This document shows, one piece after another, positions 20,500 through 32,222 of a stretch of DNA of 64,000 nucleotides. This DNA is from Eupeodes corollae. Lineage: Eukaryota; Arthropoda; Insecta; Diptera; Syrphidae. A model generated the notes under the pieces. The model was not told the origin of the DNA. It did no database searches and saw only the letters and a list, made by a program, of their open reading frames with translations. The stretch spans positions 16,967,289-17,031,288 of the forward strand of contig NC_079147.1 of assembly GCF_945859685.1 (NCBI RefSeq), in the 5' to 3' direction. Within the stretch, counting starts at the first letter, position 1. Each line of letters begins with the position of its first letter. A program made the position numbers and the translations under genes.

Positions 20500-22660
20500 C
20501 AATAGGGGATCCAGGAGTAGATTTCTTCAACAAATTCGATAGTTATTTAACGATACTCTTCAACAGAGCCAAAAGCCACAGGACGAGTCTCTCACTGGAA
20601 TTCTTACAAAGAATCCCTAAAAATTTACAAGAAGGCACTAAGGAAATCTTCTTGGTGATCCTTCTGTCGCACGATAGAAGAAACTTCTAAAGTCTCCAGG
20701 TTGCGGATAATTCTTTCAACTAATCTAGCGAGCTGCTTGAAAAATGCAGACGGCTCTTGGACAAATTCAAGTAATGAATCGCTGAACTGGATATTCACTT
20801 GCCTGGTAGTTCTCTAACCGAAACTTGCAACAATCATATATGCTCAAGTTCAAAGGCAACGTATCCACAAGGTCTGATCACAAGGGACAAGCTACAATGG
20901 GCTCTCAACAGCTTAAAACCACTTAAATCTGCAGGACCTGATCTAATAACACCAGCCGAAATACAAAAAACTTCAGACATAATTGCACCAATGCTTGAGG
21001 CAATTTTGAACAGCTGTCTTTCAAATCAAATGGGGTGGCGCAACAGTCCGTTGTGAACCAGAGCCTAGTGACTTACAACTCGCAACCATTCCTGTGTGCG
21101 AGTACTGTTGTCAGGAATGGAAGGGACCTACAATTTAAGGCCGAATCCGAACGGCTAGTTTGAGAAAGCACTTTTTCATGACAAGAATTACTCTTGAAGG
21201 ATTTGTCAATTCCTCGCAAGAGGCAGTACCCGCGAAAATTATTTTTTTAAATTATGGTGGCACAGGCAGGGATTGAACCCAAGACCTCTTGCATGACAGT
21301 CCAACGCACTAACCATCATGCTACGGGTAGCTGTCTTTACCTGATCCATATTCCATCGGCATGGAGAGAAGTAAAGTTGTTTTTATACCCAAAACAGCTA
21401 AGTGCTCGCAAGTCAATTTTAAAGATCTACGACCTATAAGTCTTCTTAAGACCTTGGAAAGAATTATTGATATCCATTTAAGGGCAAGTATAGATACAAG
21501 ACTTCTTTCTTCGTCTCAAAATATCTGCTGATAAGGTAAATTGGTGGAAATAGCATTACATATTCCCTCCATAATAAGGAGTTCATTATGGTTGCTTTCC
21601 TTGTCATTGAAGTTGACTTTAACAACGTTGACATATCTGCAATCAAATCTGCACTAACATCTCTGAACGAGTTCGTTTGGGGTGTTAATTCATTTAATGC
21701 TGACAGCAGAATATTTAACTTAAAACTGGCAACTCTTCTGGCAAACGATTTGTTAGCAGAGGGACACCGGAAACCTAGTGGTGAATGAAATCATAACTAG
21801 TCGGAAGGCGGAGGCCTTCAGAGTGATACCCTATGCGAACGACGTTGCTATAGTAGTGTCAAAATATAGCATCTTAGCACCTTAAAAGAACTCTTACAAA
21901 ACGCTTTAGGCAGACTAATACTTTGGGCTGATCATTGTGGACTGGGTGTTTACCCACACAAAACCGATTTGGTCTTATTTTCGAGGAGATACAAAATTCC
22001 ATTCGTCAACCATCCCTATATTAAAGGAATCCAATTAAAATTCTCAGACGAGGCTAAATACCTGGTTCTTGTCTTAGACAAAAAACTAAATTGGAAACGC
22101 AACGTACAGGAAAGAGTCAAAAAAGCTACTGTAGCTCTCTTTTCTTGCAAAAAAGCTATTGGTAATAAATGGGGTTTACAACCCAGAATCACGCATTGGC
22201 TATACACACCGGTAATCAGACCGATTTTAACGTACGGTATGGCAGTATGGTGGACTGCTTTAGAGAAAGCTATAAACCGCGATAAATTATAAAGTCCAAC
22301 GTTCAGCTTGCCTATGTATAAGCGAATCGCTTAGCACGACCCCATCTGCCTGCACTGGACACATTATACTACCTAACAGCTCTTGATATATTAAGCAAAC
22401 AAATAGCTGTGGCTGCAAGCTCTGATGCTATTCGCCTCAAAGCTTCATCACAGTGGATTAACAACAACATTGGCCACTCCGTAATTCTTAGGTATTTAGA
22501 ATCAAATCCAAAGCACACAGACTACACCATCCCCCAACTGCAATGCGTCCGAAACATCCTTCGAGATCTTTATTTAAGGATAGAAAGACAAGTCAATCCA
22601 TTTTCATACAGATGGTTCAAACACAAAAGAAAGGGTTGGTGAAGGTGTGTACTCCGAACG
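20500..22660 (+). pseudogene. LOA/I-like non-LTR retrotransposon, broken, with SINE insertion
   Basis: Visible parts follow the order of a non-LTR ORF2. Near 20560-20700 is a linker before the RT (SLSLEFLQRIPKNLQEGTKE). At 20799-21020 is GLITRDKLQWALNSLKPLKSAGPDLI, the RT fingers. After the SINE comes IPSAWREVK then FKDLRPISLLKTLERII. Around 21588-21900 are DFNNVDISAIK, KLATLLANDL and a weak IPYANDVAIVV palm motif in which the usual ADD is AND. At 21969-22290 is the thumb (HPYIKGIQLKFSDEAKYL, then WGLQPRITHWLYTPVIRPIL). At 22409-22640 is a C-terminal piece with ASSQWINNNIGHSVIL. Stops, shifts and the altered catalytic motif show that it is dead. Clade LOA/R1-I is inferred from motif wording only. 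Confidence 0.75.
21022..21328 (-). repeat. tRNA-derived SINE, copy 2, with 10-bp target duplication
   Basis: Full-length copy in reverse orientation, flanked by identical AGCTGTCTTT at 21012-21021 and 21329-21338. On the minus strand it starts ACCCGTAGCATGATGG, has B-box-like GGTTCAATCCC, and ends GTTGCGCCACCCCATTTGATTTGA. It interrupts the RT fingers of the LOA-like element. The perfect target duplication defines both ends of the SINE (307 bp) and suggests it is the youngest copy here. Confidence 0.92.
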
Positions 22661-22682
22661 ACTGAAATAAAGTTTATCATTC

Positions 22683-24690
22683 CGCTTTGACGTTTTGTCC
22701 AACATGTCCTTGTTCAGTGTCGTGGACCATCTTCGCTTCTATAGCAATGCACACTTTGATCTTCTTATTATGTCAATATCATCTGCGTATGCGAGTAATT
22801 GGATGGACATTTGGAAGATTGTGCCTTTAGTGTTGACGGTTGAGTTTTGCACAATTCTTTCCAGAACGATGTCGAAGAAGTCGCATGACAGTGCATCGCC
22901 TTGTCTAAAACTTTTTTTGACATCAAATGTATCGGTAAGAGCTTTTCCGACCTTGATAGAGTAGCGTAGGTACATTCTCCATCATAATTCTGCACAAATG
23001 GATAAGTTTGACAGGGATGCCAAAACTAGACATTGCTCTGTAGAGCTCTTCCCTATGGATGCTGTCATACGTGGCTTTAAAATCGATACAAAGATGGTGG
23101 GTATCGATTTGAAGTTCCTGGGTTTTTTCCAAGATCTGCCGTAGTGTGAATATTTGGTCGATAGTGGCTTTCCTGGTCTGAAGCCGCACTGATAAGGACC
23201 AATCAGGTTGTTGAAGAATGGCTTTAGATGTTCACGGCACACTATGCTGAGATTCCACTTATCGGGCATGCTTTCTTCCAACCATATTTTGCAAATAAGT
23301 TGGTGCTAGCTCCCTGCTAAGTCATTGCCTGCTGCTTTGACTAGTTCGGAAGCGATGCCAACAGCTCCAGCAGCTTTGTTTGACTTCAGTTTAGATATAG
23401 CTATCTTCACTTCGTCTGGGTCGTGTAGGTAGATTTGTTGATCTGCGTCGCCTAGGTTGAGTTATTCTATCTCCCTTACAGCGGAATTCGGTTAGTTATC
23501 GCCAGTACATACATAAATTGTAAAAGTGATTTTTCCATATTCTCAGCATCGACTGCGGTTCTACAACGCTGTTCACCTGATCTTTTTTTCAGGCTTCGGT
23601 TCGTGGCTTCGGAAAATTTTTTTTATCTTTTGGTAAAATTTACGAACCTCATTCCTATCTGCTCTCTTTTTTTCCATCTAAGAAGCCGCTGTTCTTCTCT
23701 CCTCTTTGGCTTGTAGAGCCCACGAGCAGCTCTGGTCCTTCTGTGCATCGCCGTTTTGTATGCCTCTTGTTTCGCTGCGTGAGCTTGCCGGCATATGTCA
23801 AAGGGTTTTGCTGTTGTGGCCGTGTGAAACCTAGAACTTCAGAGGTGGCATCTCTGATGGCTGCAAGGCAATTTTCCCACTGGTTTTCAATACTTAATGC
23901 AGGCAGCATAGGACTCCTTAAGAGATTACTAGAGACTCGATCGGAAAAGGACATGGCAGTCTCTTGCGATTGTAGCCGTCTAAGGTCGAATCTTCTTACT
24001 TCCTTGTTTTGGCTTGGATCGGGATATCCGTAGCCGTAACTTGGCTACAACGAGGTAGTGGTCTGAGTCAATGTTGGCTCCTCGTAATGTTCGGATATCC
24101 TGTTTACTGGAGAAGTGTCGTGCGTCGATCGCAATGTGATCAATCTGTGCATTGCGTACTAGCTACCAGAACGTCTCGCCCCGCAGCAAAATCGACCATT
24201 CTGAATCCGTTGTCGAAGGTGGTGTCGTGCAGGCTGTATCTCCCGATTATGCCACCAAAGATGTCTTTTCTTCCTAGCTTGGCATTAAAATCTCCTAAGA
24301 CAATTTTAATGTCATAACCAGGGCACTGCTCATATGTCGTGTCCAAGAGCTCGAAGAATATGTCTTTGGTGTCTTCATCTTTCTCCTTTGTTGGGGCATG
24401 CGCGTATATAAGCTTATGTTAGCGAATTCAGCCTTGATGCGAATTGCTGTGATGCGCTCGCTCACACTATTGAAACTCAAGACTTTTGGCCTGAAACTAA
24501 TTCCAACAACAAATCCACACCCAAATAGACGCTGCCTTTGTTCTCGCACTTCTTTCATGGCCGTAATATTTGCCTTGCAGATAAGAATAAGGAGAGGTGC
24601 CTTAGTGGAAACACTTCACGCGTTTTCTCTCGTTTGCTGCCTCCAACAACTTTCCACTGGGGTTAGAACCCAATCTACAGTACTGCTAGC
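22683..24690 (-). pseudogene. RTE-like retrotransposon, EN and RT parts (reverse)
   Basis: Read from 24690 down. The apurinic endonuclease gives FNSVSERITAIRIKAEFANI near 24460, YDIKIVLGDFNAKLGRKDIF (GDFNAK active-site motif) near 24300 and IGRYSLHDTTFDNGFRMVDF near 24210. The linker spans 23650-23960. The reverse transcriptase gives GPYQCGFRPGKPLSTKY near 23210, IDFKATYDSIHREELYR near 23060, FRQGDALSCDFFDIVLE near 22880 and LLAYADDIDIIRRSK near 22760, with the catalytic YADD intact. It breaks off after about 22740 with a short 3' scrap to 22683. Multiple shifts show it is defective. In life this protein would nick DNA and copy its own RNA at the nick. Confidence 0.85.
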
Positions 24691-25319
24691 GTGTCACTTC
24701 GTAACTAAAATCCAAAACGCACAAGAGCATCACTGTAAACAACACATGCATAGCAATTTCTTATACTGAAGAAGGAATGTGATTATATTTTAGTAAGCAC
24801 TTTCTACCACCAATAAAATTTCTTCATTATCATCATAAACCATTACCTTTTTTATCTATCTATCTGCATAAAGCCAACGCAGAACGTCAATGAACGATTC
24901 TTTATACGTTTTAGTCATCTAACTTACTACACAACCAATGGGCGATCGCTTTACAATTTAAACATACATACATGTTCTCCCTCTTTCATATCTCCAGATA
25001 ATTTATTTTCCATCCTGGTTCTTCTTATATAAAATTAAAATAACCTCCTTTGGGAAGTTAATAAAGCTATTCAAAGGACAAGTTTAATACACAAACAATT
25101 GTTTTCGTTAACTATGCGTACAAATATTTTTTATTTTCGGGATGAAATGTTCTAGGATGAGTTGTGTCTTGGGATTTTTTTCACAAATCAAATGGCATTT
25201 ATATCTTTGAAGGCAAACTTAAGTACAGGTACATTTTTAAATCTTATATAGGTACTTTTTTATACAGACTCTTTGCATACAGGACCAATTTCGTGCGACC
25301 CAGTCGTGCATTTTATTTT
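24691..25319. other. Unassigned AT-rich DNA
   Basis: No gene is seen. The only identifiable item is a short end-fragment of the AT-rich repeat at 25041-25062. Confidence 0.5.
25041..25062 (+). repeat. Possible solo 3' end of AT-rich repeat
   Basis: TAACCTCCTTTGGGAAGTTA matches the hairpin end of the copy at 40430-40456 with one difference, followed by the same ATAAA. It is very short, so chance cannot be excluded. Confidence 0.4.
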
Positions 25320-26160
25320 GTTTTGTAGCCAGAAATAAATTTTATTATAAAAACTGTCATTAGGCCTTTTCGGCCAAAACCATAACACCCAAAACCTAAA
25401 TTGTTATAAAACCCAAAAAGAACGCTGACATTTTTAATTGATCTTTTCTCTAAAACACTATTAAATTTTGAATTTGGGCTTCATGAAATTTTATTTGGGT
25501 TTTACGAGATTATGATTTCTATCGTTGCTTATGTTTTATCACCTAACAAAATATCACTAAGAAAACGTCACAAAGCTTAACTAAAATGTCATATCACACA
25601 AACCAACTTTAACTGTCGTAACGTATAAAAAATGATATTACGCCTAAAATTTTGTATTTAGAAAACATTTTGCTTTGTCGCGGTCTCTGAAAGGCTTATA
25701 AACAGTAAGGTAAGTGTATAAGCCCCAAGCCCGCTACTTGGGCTCACTTTACGATCTGGAGTAGGTGTGAAATTGGGTGTATGCAGAAATTCTTTGCATT
25801 TTAAAATCTGGATTTAAAGAAACTTTAATATCGCATTTGTCCAAAAAGATCTAAAACAGAAAAGTTCATAGTGCCCAAAATAAAAAAAATTTCAGAATGC
25901 CCGAATGTTTAAACAGAAACATCTTTTGGGTGTTATTTCAATTAATAATATGGGCGTTATGTTATTTAAAAATTGGGTTGGACAATATTACATTGGGCTT
26001 TTTTGGTATTTTCTACTGATACAGTTTTTGGGCGATAAAGCCATTTTTGGTCGATATGAAATTTTTTTAATATATCGGAGTTATTTTATTGTACAATAAG
26101 ACTGAACGTTTCTTTTTATTTGGAATGTCATAGAACCCAAGAAGCCTTAACGCTCAAAGG
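25320..26160. repeat. Region of dispersed GGGC/GCCC motifs, unidentified repeat
   Basis: About 0.8 kb in which TTGGGC or GGGCGTTATG-like words recur on both strands (for example near 25450, 25905-26040) together with their inverses (GCCCAAAATAAA, GAATGCCCGAA near 25870-25905). It contains GGCC-TTTTC-GGCC at 25365-25377. There is no coding match. It looks like a decayed element with internal palindromic motifs, but I cannot name it or define its ends. Confidence 0.35.
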
Positions 26161-26199
26161 TTCGTTTCGGTTCGTTATAACATTGCAGATTATATTTTC

Positions 26200-28884
26200 G
26201 GTAGGCAAGTCTTCTTGAAATTAACAGCTTTAATATATTGTTGAGCCGCGGCCACATAAAAATTGGCTAACATAGCCTTATTCCAAAAAGTGTTGAAGGT
26301 TATCTTCCCTTTAAGAGAAATAAAGTCTCATCACTGGAAGCTGGTCATTTTATGATATTTGGCTATTGAAACTATGTTATTACTTAAATTGTTGCAGTAC
26401 ACACTTCACAGCTCATGGGAATTATTTTAATTAAAAAAATAAGTTAAATTGTTGAGAAAAATTATTGATATAAATAATCTGAACCCCATGAGACACTCAA
26501 GAAGAACTAAGAGTATTGCTGTTCTTGTATTTAGCTATCGAAAGCCCATTTTTATCAGATTATCATAAACGTCGTTATTGCTCTCAAAGGAAATCCATAT
26601 TAATCAGTTACTTTTTCGGGTTCACCCTCTTGTATCTCAAAGTGATTGGTATGGTCAAAACTTATTCAGAGTAATTGCTGTCGTTGCAAATGGCTAAGGT
26701 TTTTCTATACCGAGCATCGTTAGATATGTTTTGAATTTAAAATAAAATTTATTTAAAAACATAAGTCACTCTCAATTCCATGACTTCATTCACATATTCA
26801 TAGCAATAACATGTTCAACACTAATTTAAAATGCCCACAAGCTAATCAAAGTTTCAGTATTTATAATTTTTCGAACCTTACCTCTATCATTGGAATGAGC
26901 TAACCAAATCCCATAAAACACCTGGCTTTTTGATTTTATCCTTATTTTTTGTTGCTGTTGAGTTAATCCAATCACACGTATTGCTGTGTGTCAGGACTCT
27001 AATTAACATCTGACCACACTTTGATTTGACACACCAAATCACACACTGCGTTGATGCCAAACTGAGATTAAATGATGGAAAATTAAAAGTGATTACAGTA
27101 CCATGACCAGAAGGGCATCAGCAGGAAGGAAGAAGCGAGAGTATGTGTTGTTGGAAAATTGTGGTCATATTTTAATTAAACGATTCAGATTTTCGATGTC
27201 CAGTTAATTGATTGATTTTAAAATTTTTAAATGCTTTTAAGTTAAATTTACACAATTTCCATTTTCATATCTAATTTTAATCGAAATATTCATTGGTTTA
27301 CCAATCTATCTATAAATGTCCCAATTTCATCATCAAAGCAATCGATATAAATATGTCAAGAGCTTAAAATAGTTCTCCACCAAAATTGTAGTCACTTAAA
27401 AGGTATACTTATAAATATAGCTATACCTTGGTACTTGGATATAGGGTGAGTCATAATAATTGACATCGTGCGACAGTGACAAAATGCAAATCGATTTAAA
27501 AGCTTACCGCACTATACAGAGCGACTTTTCTGCGAGTATAAAATTTACCCTCAACCCTAAGTGAGCGAATAGTAATTTCCTTTCGTGATGGAGGATCAAG
27601 CTATATACATGCATATAGAACCGTTATATGGAATCACAATATCCTGGGAACGCTTTATAATCGAATTGTAATCTTCGCGATAACTCTCTAGAGGGGATAT
27701 ATCCAAAATGAAGATAAAAGATGCAGCAAGATAAAATGCAATTTTGTAAAAGCGTAAGGGAAGGGGGGAGGGTTAAATCTTCCTTTTAACCCAAGGCAAT
27801 CACAGTTCAACTTGTTTCCCTCAATTTTGTTTATATCGCACAGAGTGAGTTTTCCTCTTCCGTCCGTCGTCGAAGTCGTCGTTTAGGAGAGGAAAGGTTT
27901 AGTCTTTTTTTTTGTATTTTTACTTTCAACGAAATAAGATTGAAATCATTTTGAAAATTCCAGAGAATGAATATACATAACTAATGCATCGAAGAGTTGA
28001 ACTTTCCTGGGAATGTTGTATGGATCCTCATGGAAAATCATTTAAACCAGATGGCTCAACGAAAAATTAAGTTTCTTTACTGAGATTATTTTGAAGTTTT
28101 GTGAAAATTACTGGAGATTTAGTCAACAAAATCGTATTTAAATATTGAAACAAAGGGCAAAGAAGTTAACAGAGTTTTGAAAGAAAAAAGACAAAGAACA
28201 ATGGTTTGAATTTAAACTATCGAAAGGACACAGATTTAAAGGCCAAAGGTTCAAAACGACAAACTTTTGCAATAATGAAGGTGGTTGGGGTGATTTCGCC
28301 AAGCATTAAGTTGAAAAACGCTTTCGAACTGAAAGAAAACGAACGCTTAGATGTTTTTTTGATAATTTACAGAGGTTTAACAAATGCACAAAATAACTGC
28401 TGCGATATAGATTTGGTTAAATTTGTTATTGCGCAAATTTTGGCCTCAAACTCGTTCAAAATGGTTGGCTTTTAAGTTTTGACTTTTAGTGCTAATAAAG
28501 ACCCAAAGAAAATAAATGAGAAGTGTCGACAAAGTTTCTTTTGTTGCTAAGGAAGTCTTCTTGAAACAATAAGTGTTGCGCAGAATAAAAATACAACCGT
28601 CTAATATGAGAAGTTTATTCAGAAAGGATAAGTAACGATACAAAGATTACAAGAAAAAAAAGATACAAGTTAAGATTTACCGAAGAGGAGAAATATTACA
28701 CGTACAATAAAAAGTTAACGAAAACAGAAATGCAAACTGCAGATGCAGGACAATAACAGAGGGAGATAAATAGTAAGGCAAAATATTCATGAACTACATA
28801 TAGTTATCTTTATCAATAAGCTCTACAAAATTGCTGCCTATCGAGCTTCAGTGATAAAACATTTTTTTTTACAAATAACAATCA
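26200..28884. other. AT-rich DNA without recognisable gene
   Basis: 2.7 kb without a convincing gene or repeat. An 89-codon frame at 28206-28475 and a frame on the other strand at 28446-28643 resemble nothing known. A somewhat GC-richer patch at 27840-27895 (TCTTCCGTCCGTCGTCG) is unexplained. Confidence 0.5.
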
Positions 28885-29935
28885 GTCAAGGGTTATTAAT
28901 ACCTTTAACATATTTAAAGTTTACACATAGTGTGAGCTTGATGGCTTGAGGCTTAATTTATCGTTAGGTTTTAAAGTAGGAGTGATGAATTTTGCATCTC
29001 ACTTTCCTATTGAAGTAATGGTTCAGACATCCTTCTTCAACCGCCAGAACTGATGCACATATCTTCAGTGAATATCTTTCAAGAGCCTCAATAACATTAT
29101 CAAGAAATGTGTATTGCAACCTCAATCAGCAAATAACATAACAGGCTTATTATTTCCGTAACGAGTTTTCTTCTGAGGCTATTAGTTACATATTTAGAGC
29201 CCGAGTCGAAATACTGAATCTTAACTCTATGCCGCATCGAACTGATCTGCAACAAATCTATAACACCTTAGAACTAGAAGACATCAAACACTTCTTTGCA
29301 TCGTGTCCTTATTTCTGGTATTAGCTTGAGAAAAATAGGAAAGAATTAAAGACAGATTCCGGAGTACTTTGGTCTTATAGTTTTGAATATAAAAATGAAA
29401 AGGAAAAGCAGGGTTAGGTAAAGCATTCCACATTCTTGATGTGCTGTTAAAAGAGAATCCTTTTACTTGGCATCAGTACCTCCAAGATTGAGGTAAAGAG
29501 TAAACAGGTGAACTGTTTGAGGGGCGATGACCAGAAATTATCAATACTTTTGGAACAATGTATTATATTTTGGTTTAATTTCTGGTCATGCAAAAATTTG
29601 GTTTGTAGCATATGACCGTTGTTTCTTTCTAGCTTGTTTGAGTTTATTCCGGTTTTCCTTAGCATGGGGTTGGCTTTATAACAACAGAATTTTGTATCGC
29701 TGGTCTTAATAACCTCTTTACAGCTCGAGTCAAACAAAAAGTTTTTTATTATTAATCCTATTCGGAATAAAATTTCAGAATCAAATTTTGAACCATCTCA
29801 TCGTCACTATTGATAAATCATACTGATCAGATAAAGTTCCTTTCCTTGAGACTGTCCCAGTTGGCTTTTTCATAAAGCCAAACGGTTCTCGTATTTGATT
29901 TTCATTGACTTGGTAAATATGCCTGTAAGAAACTC
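28885..29935 (-). pseudogene. Jockey/CR1-like element, internally deleted, with nested fragment
   Basis: Minus-strand match to the element at 35425-38132. The 3' end lies at 28885-28934 (like 35425-35470), resumes at 29330-29490, and then jumps to the EN-RT linker at 29490-29737 (FDSSCKEVIKTSDTKFCCYK, then TKFLHDQKLNQ). It continues to about 29935 with sequence matching 37330-37470. The RT itself is deleted. An unrelated RT C-terminus fragment sits at 28942-29322. Confidence 0.7.
28942..29322 (+). pseudogene. Non-LTR retrotransposon C-terminus fragment nested in Jockey copy
   Basis: The frame near 29180-29320 reads ISYIFRARVEILNLNSMPHR then ELEDIKHFFASCPYFW, like the C-terminal end of some non-LTR polyproteins (an ED..HF..CP segment). 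It may be flanked by AGCTTGA at 28935-28941 and 29323-29329, which would make it an insertion of 381 bp. The duplication is only 7 bases and could be chance. Confidence 0.5.
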
Positions 29936-29939
29936 AGAA

Positions 29940-30893
29940 TATTATATCGACAAACATCATCTTTTCATCGATCTTAAGGCCGCATAATGACAGCATCTAC
30001 AAGGACGAGCTTAAGCTCTATTAATAGAGCCATGCATAGTTTTGGCATCCCTCATCCATCACGCTGCTCCATAAAGATTGGAAACAACTTAACAGAACCT
30101 TTCGATGTAAAAACATGCGATTTTTTTTAACATCGTACTTGAAAGAATAGTACAGAGCTCCTTCGTCAACACTAGAGGCACTTTCTTTCAAAGGTCCACC
30201 CAATTACTAGCATATGCAGATGACATTGACATAATGATAATCGGAAGAACTATCCGTGATGTGACTGCGACTTTAGTGAGTATTGAGTCAGAAGCGTCAA
30301 AAAATGCGCTTAACCGATAATGATTGCAAAAAAAAGTACATGCTGTCATCAAGAAAGGACTTACAACACCGACGTCTCACTCAAAACGTCACCATCGGCA
30401 GACTTAACTTTGATGTATTTAAAGACTTCGCATAAAACAACACCAGCGCTGCAATTGAGTAGCAAAGCTTTCTCTCGAGGCACCAAAGTGTCGCTATATA
30501 AGACCCTCATCATCCCGTCCTGCTATACGGTGCAGAAGCATGGACTATGACAAAAGCTGATGAAAGCACCTTGGGTCGTTTCGATATAAAAGTTCTTCAT
30601 GTGATCTACAATCCCGTATGTATAGAAGAGGAGTGGGGGAGAAGATTTAACGACTTGTTGTCCGGGCTGTACAGCGACGTTGACTTATCCAGAAGGGTAA
30701 AAGGCCAACGACTAAAATGACTGGGTGCGCATGGAAACAATAGAGGAAGACCGCGGATCAGTTGGTACAAGTCGAAAGTAAGCTCACCCAACTTGGAGTG
30801 CTAAATTGACATCTAGTTAGGACCGAGCTAAATGAAGAAGTTTGTTGGGTGGGCCCTTCACACAGGACTGTAGCGCCACCTTAAGTAAATAAA
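29940..30893 (+). pseudogene. RTE-like retrotransposon 3' half
   Basis: Starts in the RT palm (FIDLKAA near 29960), with LVLASLIH, FNIVLERIVQSS near 30130 and LLAYADDIDIMII near 30206-30245 (YADD intact). Then come the thumb and C-terminal region (GTKVSLYKTLIIP near 30490, AEAWTMTKADESTLG near 30530). It ends ACTGTAGCGCCACCTTAAG followed by a TAAA-type tail at 30875-30893. 5'-truncated and frame-broken. Confidence 0.8.
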
Positions 30894-31159
30894 TAAATTG
30901 TAGTTGACGACAACCAATGTTTGTCGACCCATTTTCGGTCATTGGATTTAGGTTTTCTACAAATGATATTTAACCGAATTAAGCATGAAGATCCTGTCGT
31001 TGTATCTTTTCTAATTGGGCTTTGATTTGATTCAGAATATTATCATCTGTGATGAAGCCTACACCTAAAATCAGAATTGTCGCATTATTATATTTTTTTA
31101 GCTCCACGAGAAAGATAAGGACTATTTTTATGCTCTACAATAACTTCAAGAATTCAAAG

Positions 31160-31565
31160 AAAAAAGAGCCTGGGATGCGACCCACAGTGATAACTTCCCA
31201 TCCCGTGTGTCGATTCGTTTTGCTTAAAAGTTTGAAAGTTTTCATGTTGGGTTAAAAAAGATGTCAGTTGAATTATTCTTACAAAGTTAAAAATTAACAA
31301 TAATATTTTTCATATAAAGAAATAGTTTAGTTTGAAAATCTAGTTAAGTTAAATAATTCATTTTTAGCCGAAAACAATTTTTACCAATTTAGGAAGCATT
31401 TCTTAAATTATTACAAATTGGATTAATGGAATTAATATGAGAAATATCAATAACCGAACATCAATTTTTACTAAATTTGCGTACAATTTTTTGAAAAGTC
31501 CAGAAATGTCAAAAATTTCAATTCGACAAATAGGACCCATTACAATAACTTCCTATGGGAAGTTA
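31160..31565 (+). repeat. AT-rich hairpin-ended repeat, copy 4 (internally deleted)
   Basis: Both ends are present: GGGATGCGACCCAC (31172-31185) with AACTTCCCATCCCG following, and the terminal AACTTCCTATGGGAAGTT at 31547-31564. Most internal repeat units are deleted, leaving about 406 bp. The related flank at 33600-33640 runs across without it, so this is a second filled/empty pair for the family. Confidence 0.87.
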
Positions 31566-31654
31566 AAAACTGGTGAGATTTTCGAGGACAACGATATGGT
31601 CCTGCGACAGTAACCTATGGTGGCCATTTCAAAAATACAAGTTCTTCGAGTGAA

Positions 31655-32222
31655 TTACTGAAACCACGTGAAACCCAAAGAGTGGAAAGGAATGATTGTC
31701 ATACTCCTAATAAAGGAGCTGTGATAAAGTGCGAACACTGGAAAGGTGTTTGCGTTTTGCCTGCAGTCGCCAAAATAATAACGAAAATTATTTTAGAACA
31801 TCTGAGAGAACAACTCGAAACAACGCTCAACGCTAAAGAAGCAGCATTCCGCACCGGACCCTGCTCCATTGATCACTTCAACACCTTGCGAATCGTCATC
31901 AAACAGTGCATCGAATATTAATCACCTCTTCAGCTGCAGTTCATTGATTTTAGAAAGGCTTTTGGCAGCGATAAAAGAGAATGTATCTAGCTTGCATAAC
32001 GGAGGAGTTGTATCCCGGATAAGCTGATTCCTATTATCAAGGCAAATGAGTCTAAATGTCACGTCCTATACGGTAAGTATGTTGTAGGATTAGTTTGAAG
32101 TCCAAAGTGGAGTCAGGCAGGGCTGCATACTGTCACCAATTCTATTCTTATTGCTGACCAGTGATGTTGTGCGGTCAAACTTGACAGAAAATGGAGGAAT
32201 AGAGACCTTGTTTATTTATTTA
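31655..32222 (+). pseudogene. Non-LTR reverse transcriptase fragment, family X (copy 1)
   Basis: 31682-31920 encodes WKGVCVLPAVAKIITKII and TLNAKEAAFRTGPCSIDHFN then TLRIVIKQCIEY, the RT region between fingers and palm. After a stop it continues LQFIDFRKAF near 31940, and near 32107 it gives SGVRQGCILSPILFLL with the RQG motif intact. It ends at 32222 where a reverse AT-rich repeat begins. The same family appears at 33705-35030 and 54200-56640. Immediately upstream (31565-31655) is a scrap resembling a mariner core (FEDND, then GPATVTY). Confidence 0.75.

Noticed and set aside
28206..28475. 89-codon open frame
   Set aside because: No similarity that I recognise, an opposite-strand frame overlaps its end, and the surroundings show no exon or promoter signals.
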